64,000 nt of DNA, from the NCBI RefSeq assembly GCF_030651625.1, contig NZ_JAUSCF010000009.1, forward strand, positions 1-64,000. The letters are read 5' to 3'. The notes under the pieces are model-generated. The model ran no database searches and was not told the origin of the DNA. It saw only the letters and a program-made list of their open reading frames with translations. The stretch's first letter is position 1. The number at the start of each line of letters is the position of its first letter. Both the position numbers and the translations under genes were made by a program. Positions 18,907 through 26,581 of this stretch are shown one piece after another. This stretch comes from Hydrogenophaga sp. (GTDB taxonomy: Bacteria > Pseudomonadota > Gammaproteobacteria > Burkholderiales > Burkholderiaceae_C).

Positions 18907-19512
18907 TCAGTGGCGTTGACCAACACCTGGATCGATCAGCTGGCCACGCAGCAGGTACAGCGGTGCCTTGTGGTAGAGCTTGATGTCATGGAACGGGTCG
19001 GTCAGGATTTTGGTCATCCACACCAGACCGGTCTGCACGTCCTGCAGGAAAAACAGGTGAACAGTTCGAAACAGCAGGCCGCCCACGCCGAGCGCAAGCC
19101 ACAGCGTGCCCACTTGCCGGATGAACGCTTCGGCATCGGCAGGCGGCTCGAACAGGCCGAACACGCTAGGCGCCAGCCACACCAGCAGCGGCGTGCCGGC
19201 CCAAAGCGCCATCAACACCACCTTACGCCGCAGGTTGTAGCCCACCTTGATCTCTTCCTTGTGTTCGTGTGTGGCCTGGTTCACCACGTCGTAGCCCTTG
19301 GGCTCGAAGAAGAAATGGCCGGCTTGACGGCTGGTCATGGACACCAGCCAGGCAATCAGCGCGGCGAGCACCGGATCGGTCCAGAGCAGCGCATAGGCGA
19401 CCACGAAGCTGATCGCGCTGATGAGGTGCAGCGTCTGGTTGATGCGGCTGTGGTGGTAGTAGCGGTGATCGTCCCAGCGCTGGACTTCGAGGGTGCGCAA
19501 AAAGTCTTTCAC
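18907..19512 (-). CDS. Small multi-pass membrane protein, Mpo1/DUF962-like
   Basis: 201 aa with about four hydrophobic segments. The N-terminal block YYHHSRINQTLHLISAIS and the later SRQAGHFFFEPKG carry the His-rich spacing seen in the Mpo1/DUF962 family, whose yeast member oxidises 2-hydroxy fatty acids. The resemblance is partial, so function is tentative. The start is a GTG at 19512, well supported by an AGGAG six bases upstream; no ATG is suitably placed. It is divergent from the glycosyltransferase gene across a region holding an inverted repeat and Pho-box-like heptamers. Confidence 0.7.
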   Translation of the reverse strand: MKDFLRTLEVQRWDDHRYYHHSRINQTLHLISAISFVVAYALLWTDPVLAALIAWLVSMTSRQAGHFFFEPKGYDVVNQATHEHKEEIKVGYNLRRKVVLMALWAGTPLLVWLAPSVFGLFEPPADAEAFIRQVGTLWLALGVGGLLFRTVHLFFLQDVQTGLVWMTKILTDPFHDIKLYHKAPLYLLRGQLIDPGVGQRH

Positions 19513-19591
19513 TTCGTCTCCTGAGAGGAATGGAACCAGAGTTATCGGCCAAAGGCCACCAGCAATCGTCTTCGGCTTGCGTGAAAACCCC

Positions 19592-19612
19592 GTGACAAAA
19601 CGGTCTTGTCAC
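19592..19612. promoter_or_regulatory. Perfect inverted repeat in the divergent promoter region
   Basis: GTGACAA (19592-19598) and TTGTCAC (19606-19612) are exact reverse complements with a seven-base spacer. It lies between two divergent genes and overlaps the first of the Pho-box-like heptamers. It may be an operator or two back-to-back PhoB half-sites. Confidence 0.45.
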
Positions 19613-19663
19613 CGGACTGGCACAAGGCGGCCACAAAACAGGCGTTTGTCATCAGTTTGTTGC
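19606..19663 (+). promoter_or_regulatory. Candidate tandem Pho boxes upstream of the glycosyltransferase
   Basis: Two pairs of heptamers occur at 11-base spacing: TTGTCAC (19606) with CTGGCAC (19617), and TTGTCAT (19646) with TTGTTGC (19657). The first member of each pair matches the PhoB half-site CTGTCAT at most positions; the second members are weaker. The downstream pair ends 22 bases before the glycosyltransferase ATG. PhoB control is inferred. Confidence 0.4.
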
Positions 19664-19685
19664 GCAGCGCCGGGAAGATCGCGGC

Positions 19686-20924
19686 ATGCAAGAAGTGGCT
19701 TCACAGCACATCGTGGTGCAGGACTTTCCCGCAGGGCGCCCATCGTTGCGCCTGTCCGTCGTGACCGAAACCTGGCCACCCGAGGTCAATGGGGTGGCGT
19801 TGACATTGGCCCGGCTGGTGAACGGTCTGTGTGCTCGCAACCACCAGGTGCAGCTGGTGAGGCCCCGGCAGACTGGTCTGGATCTGGCACAGAGCGACAT
19901 CGGTTTCGAGGAAGTGCTGATGCGCGGCATGCCCATTCCTCGCTACCCGCAGCTCAAGATGGGCCTGCCTGCGAAGAAGGCGTTGCTGTCGGCCTGGGCT
20001 GTTCACCGGCCCGATCTGGTGCACATCGCCACCGAAGGGCCGTTGGGGTGGTCGGCGCTGCAGGCGGCCCTGCGCCTGCGCCTGCCGGTGTCCACCGACT
20101 TTCGCACCAACTTCCACGCCTACAGCCAGCACTATGGCGTGGGCTGGCTGCGCAAGCCCATCGTGGCCTATCTGCGCAAATTCCACAACCTCAGCCACTG
20201 CACCATGGTGCCCACGCGCGCCTTGTGCGCCGAACTGCTCAGCAATGGTTTCCAGAATTTGCGGGTGGTGGCCCGCGGGGTGGACACCGCGCTGTTTCGG
20301 CCCGACCAGCGCAGCGAAGCCTTGCGCGGCCAGTGGGGGGCCAATGAACACAGTCTGGTGCTGCTGGTGGTGGGCCGGATCGCTGCCGAGAAGAACCTGG
20401 ATGCAGCCACGGCTGCCTTTGATGCCATGCGAGCGCAGCATGTCGATGTCAAGCTGGTGTTCGTGGGCAGCGGTCCGCTGCAAGCGGCCCTGCAGCAGCG
20501 CTGCCCGGAAGCCATTTTTGCGGGCTCACGCAGTCATGGTGAACTGGCAGGCTTTTACGCGTCGGCCGATCTGTTGCTGTTCCCCAGTCTGACGGAAACC
20601 TTCGGCAACGTGACGCTGGAAGCGCTGGCCAGTGGCTTGCCGGTGCTGGCTTTCAACACAGCCGCAGCGTGCGACTGGGTGCTGCACGATCGCAGCGGCT
20701 GGCTGGTGGATGGCAATGAAACAGAAGCCTTTGCCGCACAGGCGGGCGAACTGGCCCGGCAGCCGCACCGTCTGAACGAGGCCAGGCTGCACGCGCGAAC
20801 CCACGTGGCACAACTGGACTGGCACCAGATTGCGGTCCAGGTGGAAGGCGTGTTTCTGGAAACCATGGCCCGTCAAAGTGACCAGATTGACCTTCGCGGC
20901 GCTGAGCTCATCCGCGAACGATGA
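19686..20924 (+). CDS. GT4-family glycosyltransferase
   Basis: 412 aa. The GT-B fold is clear: N-terminal RLSVVTETWPPEVNGVALTLARL, linker ARGVDTALFRP, the nucleotide-binding VVGRIAAEKNLD, and the EX7E motif ETFGNVTLEALASG. This is the branch containing SqdX-like and mannosyl/glucuronosyl diacylglycerol synthases as well as PimB-like mannosyltransferases. The nearness of psd and phoX and the Pho-box-like promoter make glycolipid synthesis during phosphate shortage attractive but unproven. No SqdB or PlcP-like gene is adjacent. It acts at the cytoplasmic face of the inner membrane and has no membrane helix itself. Confidence 0.85.
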   Translation: MQEVASQHIVVQDFPAGRPSLRLSVVTETWPPEVNGVALTLARLVNGLCARNHQVQLVRPRQTGLDLAQSDIGFEEVLMRGMPIPRYPQLKMGLPAKKALLSAWAVHRPDLVHIATEGPLGWSALQAALRLRLPVSTDFRTNFHAYSQHYGVGWLRKPIVAYLRKFHNLSHCTMVPTRALCAELLSNGFQNLRVVARGVDTALFRPDQRSEALRGQWGANEHSLVLLVVGRIAAEKNLDAATAAFDAMRAQHVDVKLVFVGSGPLQAALQQRCPEAIFAGSRSHGELAGFYASADLLLFPSLTETFGNVTLEALASGLPVLAFNTAAACDWVLHDRSGWLVDGNETEAFAAQAGELARQPHRLNEARLHARTHVAQLDWHQIAVQVEGVFLETMARQSDQIDLRGAELIRER

Positions 20925-21024
20925 AGCGTGCAGCATGGCTGAATGACAGGTCAGGAGCCGGTGTTTTGCCGACCCTGGAGGATGTTCATGCTTTGAACCA
21001 TCGCATGGCGTTGAACTTAATTCG

Positions 21025-21042
21025 AATTCATGCGCTTGTCAT
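21025..21042 (+). promoter_or_regulatory. Candidate Pho box upstream of phoX
   Basis: AATTCAT (21025) and TTGTCAT (21036) are spaced 11 bases apart with a four-base spacer, about 85 bases before the phoX start. The second heptamer is a good PhoB half-site, the first only fair. The AT-rich stretch around it is the likely phoX promoter; nothing else is seen in 20925-21126. Confidence 0.4.
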
Positions 21043-21126
21043 ATGCAGGCGTGATTATTCGCACGCCAGCCGACGCATCCGGTTGGCGATCCGAATACTT
21101 AATTCCGACACTCCCAGGAGCCCCAC

Positions 21127-23367
21127 ATGTCTCACCCCGATGACGACGTCGTCTGCAACACTTCATCCAATCCACACTTCCAGGACATCATTGCAAGCAC
21201 CTTGCAAAACCCTGCGCGCCGCAACCTGATCCGCGGCGGCATCGGTCTGGCCGCTTTGTCCACAGTGCCATTTCTGGCAGCTTGCGGTGGCGGTGACGAA
21301 GACGGCCCGCCCGGCGGCAAAGGCAAGGAAACCAACCTGGGCTTCAACTCGGTTGGCAAGAGTCTGCTCGACGATGTGGTTCTGCCAGCGGGCTACACCT
21401 ACCAGGTGCTGCACGCCACCGGTGACCCGATCGATTCCAGCGTGCTGGCCTACAGCAACGCGGGCGCGGAGACCGACGACTGGTCACGCCGCATCGGCGA
21501 TCACCACGATGGCATGGACATCTACTACATCGATCGCAAGGGCCGTTTCAGCACCAAGGAAACAGACCGTGCTGTGCTCTGTGTCAACCACGAGAGCTCG
21601 GCCGACGCGCATTTTTTCCACCCGCGCGGTCAGACGACGAACGGCGTGAATGGCAAGAAGTTCAGCCAGTTCGGTGGCTGGGATCTGGGTGTTCGCCCCG
21701 AGCTGGAAGTGCTCAAGGAAATCAACCACCACGGCATCTCCGTGGTCGAACTCACCAAGAAGGGCAACAGCTGGGGCTACAAGCTCAATTCCCTCTACAA
21801 CCGTCGCGTGACCGCGCAGACGCCGATGAAGATCTCGGGTCCTGCCGCTCTTCAGGCGGACATCCAGGCTTTCATGGTCACGGCCTACGATCCGTCTGGC
21901 GCCACCAGCCGGGGCACCATCAACAACTGTGGTCACGGCAAGACGCCATGGGGCACCTACCTGGGGTGCGAAGAGAACTGGGCCTTCTACTTCCAGATGC
22001 CCAAAGGGTCCAATCCGATCGACGCCAAGCTCATCGCGTCGCGCGCGCGCTATGGCGTGGCCCGCACGCCCATCGCCGAAGCGGCCACATCTGCCACCTC
22101 ACAAGGCTGGTACACCCCATCGGATACCGATGATCGATTCACGCGCTGGAATGTTTCTGCAGCGGCCGCCAGTGCCGCCGAAGACTTCCGCAACGAGCCC
22201 AACACCTTCGGCTACAACGTGGAAGTGGATCCGCTGGACCCGAACGCAACGCCGGTCAAGCGCGTTGCCATGGGCCGCTTTGCGCACGAAGGCGCGGTGT
22301 GCAGCATTCCCAAGCCAGGCAAGCCCCTGGCCTTCTACATGGGCTGTGATTCCCGCAACGAGTACATCTACAAGTTCGTGAGCGCGGCCAAGTGGACGCC
22401 TTCCGACGAGGGCCGTGGCCTGGCAGCTGGCGACAAGTACCTCAATGAGGGCCGTCTCTATGTGGCGAAGTTCAAAGAAGACGGCTCTGGCGAATGGATC
22501 GAGCTCAACATCAAGGACCCCCGTATCAGCGGCTACGCTGCCTACAGCTTCGTCAATCAGGCGGACGTGCTGGTCAACGTCCGGCACGCCGCCGACGCCG
22601 TCGGTGCCACCAAGATGGATCGCCCGGAGTGGGGTGCCGTGAATCCAAAGAATGGCGAGGTGTACTTCACGCTCACCAACAACTCGGCCGCCTTGCGCTC
22701 GCCCACCACGGTGGACGCCGCCAATCCCCGCTCTTATGAAGACCTCGACGGTCGCATGGGCACCGGCAACCCGAATGGCCACATCATCCGCTTCAAGGAA
22801 AAGGGCTCACAGGCAGAAGCCACTTCTTTCGGCTGGGACATCTTCCTGTTTGGCGCCGAAGAAGACGTGGGCGATGCCAACTTGTCCAAGCTCACCGAGA
22901 AGAACGCATTCTCGTCACCCGACGGCCTGTGGTTCAGCCCCGCCAGCGGGATCTGCTGGATCCAGACCGACGACGGCGCCATGACCGATGAATCCAACTG
23001 CATGATGCTGGCCGCCATTCCCGGTGAGGTGGGTGACGGCGGCCCTGTGATCGCCAACAACAAGGTGGGAACGATCACCGGTACGCAGAAGACCTTCATG
23101 GGTGCCTTGCTGGGTGAAGCGCGCCTGCGCCGATTCCTGGTCGGCCCCCGTGGGTGTGAGATCACGGGCGTGACCGAATCGCCCGACGGCAAGACCATGT
23201 TCGTGAACATCCAGCACCCAGGCGAAAACACGCCTGCCCTGGGCGTTGCAAGCGCCTTCGCTCTGGAAAGCGCATGGCCGGCGAACATGGGTTACGGAAA
23301 GGCCGGACGGCCCCGCTCGGCCACCATCGTGATCACCCGCAAAGACGGACGCGTGATCGGTCTCTGA
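21127..23367 (+). CDS. phoX: PhoX-type alkaline phosphatase (DUF839)
   Basis: 746 aa. The Tat signal RRNLIRGGIGLAALSTVPFL (twin Arg at 31-32) ends in a lipobox-like FLAAC with Cys at 53, so the protein may be exported folded and then lipidated. The mature part has the PhoX/DUF839 beta-propeller signatures VLCVNHESS, GRINNCGHGKTPWGTYLGCEEN-like residues (here GTINNCGHG, then TPWGTYLGCEENW) and GCDSRNEYIYKFVSA. PhoX enzymes hydrolyse phosphate mono- and diesters in the periplasm using calcium and iron. An AGGAG site precedes the ATG. It follows the glycosyltransferase with its own promoter region and ends at a strong terminator. Confidence 0.92.
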   Translation: MSHPDDDVVCNTSSNPHFQDIIASTLQNPARRNLIRGGIGLAALSTVPFLAACGGGDEDGPPGGKGKETNLGFNSVGKSLLDDVVLPAGYTYQVLHATGDPIDSSVLAYSNAGAETDDWSRRIGDHHDGMDIYYIDRKGRFSTKETDRAVLCVNHESSADAHFFHPRGQTTNGVNGKKFSQFGGWDLGVRPELEVLKEINHHGISVVELTKKGNSWGYKLNSLYNRRVTAQTPMKISGPAALQADIQAFMVTAYDPSGATSRGTINNCGHGKTPWGTYLGCEENWAFYFQMPKGSNPIDAKLIASRARYGVARTPIAEAATSATSQGWYTPSDTDDRFTRWNVSAAAASAAEDFRNEPNTFGYNVEVDPLDPNATPVKRVAMGRFAHEGAVCSIPKPGKPLAFYMGCDSRNEYIYKFVSAAKWTPSDEGRGLAAGDKYLNEGRLYVAKFKEDGSGEWIELNIKDPRISGYAAYSFVNQADVLVNVRHAADAVGATKMDRPEWGAVNPKNGEVYFTLTNNSAALRSPTTVDAANPRSYEDLDGRMGTGNPNGHIIRFKEKGSQAEATSFGWDIFLFGAEEDVGDANLSKLTEKNAFSSPDGLWFSPASGICWIQTDDGAMTDESNCMMLAAIPGEVGDGGPVIANNKVGTITGTQKTFMGALLGEARLRRFLVGPRGCEITGVTESPDGKTMFVNIQHPGENTPALGVASAFALESAWPANMGYGKAGRPRSATIVITRKDGRVIGL

Positions 23368-23396
23368 TGCATTGACAAGTTGACATGGAAGTTGAG

Positions 23397-23425
23397 CCCG
23401 GCACAGCGATGTGCCGGGTTTTTTT
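23397..23425 (+). terminator. Intrinsic terminator after phoX
   Basis: CCCGGCACA (23397-23405), loop GCGA and TGTGCCGGG (23410-23418) are followed by seven T residues. It starts 29 bases after the phoX stop and is a strong Rho-independent terminator. Confidence 0.95.
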
Positions 23426-23544
23426 GCGTTGGCCGCTGCGAATGCGCGTTCGAATGAACCGGGATGGAGGGGCCCGTTGCGAATTCGATTGTTGCCGGTC
23501 GGCTGGGTCGCGATTCCGAACTTGCGACCCTTACCGCGGTTCCC

Positions 23545-24297
23545 TCAGCGGCGCATGGCCGGGTGCGCTTCAGGCGGCTGCTGGTCCATGTAACCCCGGC
23601 CGTCTTTCACACCGGTGCGTCCGGCGATCTGCCATGCGGTGCGCTGCCCGATCAGCCTGGCAAGAAACTCCAGCTCTTCGTCAGTGTGGTTGATCGCGTT
23701 GGCGGGGGTGAGAAAGCGGCCGTTTCTGGGTTCGACCTCGCCCCAGAACGACTGGTGGTAGCTGGCCTCGGACAGCGCCCGGTCGGCGCCTGAGGCCAGG
23801 TTCACGACCCCATAACAATTGCAGAAATAGGTGCGCCCGCCCTGATCGGCCATGATCTCTGTGTACACGCCCGTGCCCCGAATGCCGGCCGTGAGCGTCG
23901 GGGTGACGATGGCGCGACTGCGGCTGCGACCAAACGCGCTCACCACCGCACCGTTGAGCAGGCGCAGCAGGCTCACCGTGTTGATGGTGCTGCCCCGTTC
24001 CACCGTGAGGCGCGAATTCTGCCGCACATGGAACGCCGCATTGCCGATCACGAACACCAGGCGCGACGCGGGTCCGGTGAGGATCTCGTCGCCGGTCTGT
24101 ACCGTTTGCTGCGGCAGCATGCGCCGACCGTTGAGCACGATGTCGCCCACGAAGTCGACCACATTGCTGCGCTGTTGCGCCATAGCCGCAGGCAGGCCGC
24201 CCATGGCCAACCAGGCCGCTGCCGCCTTGAGCGTGTCTCGGCGGTGGAACCAGAGCAATTCGGCCTCACTGCGGCCCTGCAAGATGTGTTGTGTCAT
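23545..24297 (-). CDS. FecR-domain protein with export signal
   Basis: 250 aa. A twin-Arg signal (HRRDTLKAAAAWLAMGGLPAAMAQ) gives export to the periplasm. The following FecR-like domain (GDIVLNGRRMLPQQTVQTGDEILTG, then SRLTVERGS and VTPTLTAGIRGTGVYTEI) is the fold of anti-sigma/peptidoglycan-associated FecR proteins. There is no sigma factor or TonB receptor beside it, so a FecI-FecR signalling role is not supported. Its ATG overlaps the stop of the BPSS1780-like gene by four bases, so the two are cotranscribed. Function unknown. Confidence 0.8.
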   Translation of the reverse strand: MTQHILQGRSEAELLWFHRRDTLKAAAAWLAMGGLPAAMAQQRSNVVDFVGDIVLNGRRMLPQQTVQTGDEILTGPASRLVFVIGNAAFHVRQNSRLTVERGSTINTVSLLRLLNGAVVSAFGRSRSRAIVTPTLTAGIRGTGVYTEIMADQGGRTYFCNCYGVVNLASGADRALSEASYHQSFWGEVEPRNGRFLTPANAINHTDEELEFLARLIGQRTAWQIAGRTGVKDGRGYMDQQPPEAHPAMRR

Positions 24298-25103
24298 GCG
24301 TCATCTCCGGTGGTGGGAGCAGGCAGGGTGGGGCTGTCTTCGGTGACAAAGCTGTCCCGGAAAGTGAAGAAGATGGACGTGTGGAACATCGAAGCGATGA
24401 AGAGTCCTGCGGGGTAGACCACGAGGCCCAGCGCCTGGGAACCTCCGAGCACGGTGGCCAGCAGGCCCATCACGAGCACCAGCATGAACATCACGCCCAC
24501 CCAGCCCATCATGTACAGCACGAAGGCGCCTTTGTTGCCCCAGCAGGCCATGAAACTGAAGAACAGACTTTTGACCGGACTCACGCCGTGCCAGTGCACC
24601 AGCGCCGGCGCGTGCCAGAAGGCCATCACCGTGGGCAGATAGAGCACCAGCCCGAACCAGAAGCCGGGGTTGTTGAAGATGGCCTGAATCGCCATTTCCG
24701 GTGTGACCTGAGCGCCTTCCTGGAGCTCTGCCGGGGCTGACGCGCTGCCCACCAGGCCCGCAAACGCCACCACCAGCAACAGGGCGGCCGCGTACATGCC
24801 ACCCAGGATCAGCATGGGCTGCGCCTTGGTTGCGCCCGAGCGGAAGGCGGTGACCAGCGTGGTCGGCATCGGAAACCGCCCGTTCAGCGCTTCCCGGCTG
24901 GCGGCCATGAGACCCAGTGTGGCGGCCGGCACCAGCACCAGCGAAATGGCGGTGCCGACGACCGGAATGACCGACAGCACCGACACCACGGCCATGAACA
25001 TGAAAAACAGACCGGTCATGGCCAGCGGCTGGCGGAAGAAGGTCTGGATGCCGAGCTTGACCCAGGCGAAGCCGGTGTTGGCAGGAACAATGCGAAGTTT
25101 CAT
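24294..25103 (-). CDS. BPSS1780-family membrane protein
   Basis: 269 aa with about six hydrophobic segments. The opening RIVPANTGFAWVKLGIQTFFRQPLAM and the interior VHWHGVSPVKSLFFSFMACW are characteristic of the Burkholderiales family named after B. pseudomallei BPSS1780, whose function is unknown. It lies 21 bases after thrB, as in many related genomes, and overlaps the FecR-domain gene by four bases. Confidence 0.85.
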   Translation of the reverse strand: MKLRIVPANTGFAWVKLGIQTFFRQPLAMTGLFFMFMAVVSVLSVIPVVGTAISLVLVPAATLGLMAASREALNGRFPMPTTLVTAFRSGATKAQPMLILGGMYAAALLLVVAFAGLVGSASAPAELQEGAQVTPEMAIQAIFNNPGFWFGLVLYLPTVMAFWHAPALVHWHGVSPVKSLFFSFMACWGNKGAFVLYMMGWVGVMFMLVLVMGLLATVLGGSQALGLVVYPAGLFIASMFHTSIFFTFRDSFVTEDSPTLPAPTTGDDA

Positions 25104-25124
25104 GGGTGGGTGGGGTCAGCGGCT

Positions 25125-26138
25125 TCAGGCCGCCGCACAGGCTTCCTGGCGGGATGTCAGCACGGACGGGGTGCCCGCTTGTTGTATGCGCGTGCGCAGC
25201 ACACGCTCGAAGTGTCTCGGGTCGTGGGCCTGCAGCATGGCGGCTTCCCGTGGCAGATGCAGATCCCACAGACGGGAAATCCAGAACCGGAACGCCCCGG
25301 CACGCAGCAGGGCCGGCAGCAATTGCCGTTCGGGCGTTGTGAGCGGGCGCACCGATTGGTAGGCCGCCAGCATCGCATGTGCACGCGCCGGGTCGTGCGC
25401 ACCGTCACCGCTGTCTGTGCTGTGCTGTACGCACCAGTCGTTGAGGCACACCGCCAGGTCGAACAGGAAGGTGTCACAACCGGCGAAGTAGAAGTCGAAC
25501 AGCCCTGTGAGCTCGCCGTCTTCAAACATGACGTTGTCGCGAAAAAGATCGGCGTGAATGGGGCCGCGCGGCAAGGCGCTGTAGGCGGGCATGGCCGCCA
25601 CATGGCTCTGGTAGGCCAGCTCAGACCGGATCAGGCTGGCCTGCGAGGGATTCAGATAAGGCAGCACCACGGGCACGGTCTCGTTCCACCAGTGCAGGCC
25701 GCGCAGGTTGGGTTGCGTGAGCGGGAAGTCGCGCCCAGCCAGGTGCATGCGCGCCAGCATCTCACCCACCGCTTCACAGTGCACCACAGAGGGCTGCAGT
25801 TCGCTGTGACCGCGCAAGCGGTCCACCACCGCAGCCGGTTTGCCCTGGATCGTATGGAGGATTTCACCGCTGGCGGTGGCGGCCGGATCGGGCACAGGAA
25901 TGCCTTTGCCCGCCAGGTGTTTCATCAGGTGAAGGTAGAAGGGCAGTTGCTCGAACCCCAGTCGTTCAAACACGGTCAGCACGTGCTGCAGCGTCGCGCC
26001 ATTGCGTTCGCTGGTGACGAAATAGTTGGTGTTCTCAATGCCGCCCTTGATGCCCTGCAGATCGGTCAGGTCGCCCAGATTCAGGGCGTGCAACAAGGCA
26101 GCGGCTTCGGCAAACGCCACTTCGGTGTAAACGGCCAT
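25125..26138 (-). CDS. thrB: Homoserine kinase (ThrB, aminoglycoside-phosphotransferase fold)
   Basis: 337 aa. This is the beta/alphaproteobacterial ThrB type with an APH-like kinase fold rather than the GHMP type of E. coli. Signatures are GIKGGIENTNYFVTS at the nucleotide site, and the catalytic Brenner motif IHADLFRDNVMF followed by GLFDFYFAG (about residues 193-215). It phosphorylates homoserine on the way to threonine. It is preceded by a small periplasmic protein gene and followed by the BPSS1780 and FecR-domain genes on the same strand. Confidence 0.93.
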   Translation of the reverse strand: MAVYTEVAFAEAAALLHALNLGDLTDLQGIKGGIENTNYFVTSERNGATLQHVLTVFERLGFEQLPFYLHLMKHLAGKGIPVPDPAATASGEILHTIQGKPAAVVDRLRGHSELQPSVVHCEAVGEMLARMHLAGRDFPLTQPNLRGLHWWNETVPVVLPYLNPSQASLIRSELAYQSHVAAMPAYSALPRGPIHADLFRDNVMFEDGELTGLFDFYFAGCDTFLFDLAVCLNDWCVQHSTDSGDGAHDPARAHAMLAAYQSVRPLTTPERQLLPALLRAGAFRFWISRLWDLHLPREAAMLQAHDPRHFERVLRTRIQQAGTPSVLTSRQEACAAA

Positions 26139-26152
26139 GAAAACAGCCCGCT

Positions 26153-26491
26153 TCAGAAACTCAGGATGCGCCAGCTGCTACGCCCGGCGGTGCCGGTGCG
26201 TTGACCCGCCGCATCGCCCCTGGACGATGGCACGCCCTGTTCGGTGGTGATCTGGTAGGCGGGCGCACCGTTCTTGGGCTGCACCTCGATGCTCTTGGTC
26301 TGCCCACCCACGCGCAACTCGTCGATGCGGGACAGGCTGTCTTCGTGGGTGATGCGCTCGATGCGGTCGGCCGCCTGCGCGGGTTGCGCCGCTGTGGGCG
26401 CTGGTTCGGGCACGGGCGCCTGCTGTGCGGTGGCAGACAGCACGGGCGCAAGGGCCAGGGCAAGCATCAGGGGGCGGATTTGGGCGTTCAT
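26153..26491 (-). CDS. Small exported protein, unknown function
   Basis: 112 aa. The signal peptide IRPLMLALALAPVLSATAQQ is followed by a Pro/Ala/Gln-rich stretch and the conserved-looking block RIERITHEDSLSRIDELRVGGQT, with YQI near the end. Such DUF2782-like proteins sit next to thrB or polA in related bacteria. It ends 14 bases before thrB and is probably in its operon; it is divergent from polA. No biochemical role is known to me. Confidence 0.68.
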   Translation of the reverse strand: MNAQIRPLMLALALAPVLSATAQQAPVPEPAPTAAQPAQAADRIERITHEDSLSRIDELRVGGQTKSIEVQPKNGAPAYQITTEQGVPSSRGDAAGQRTGTAGRSSWRILSF

Positions 26492-26581
26492 GCCACATTG
26501 TAGGCAGGCTGGGGTGGCGTGAGCGCACCGGGGCTACTTCCCACGCCGGGAGGTCTGGCCGATTTCCTCCACAATCGCGCC

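Noticed and set aside
23545..24297. FecI-FecR iron-signalling system
   Set aside because: There is no ECF sigma factor or TonB-dependent receptor next to the FecR-domain gene, and it carries its own export signal like an ordinary periplasmic protein.
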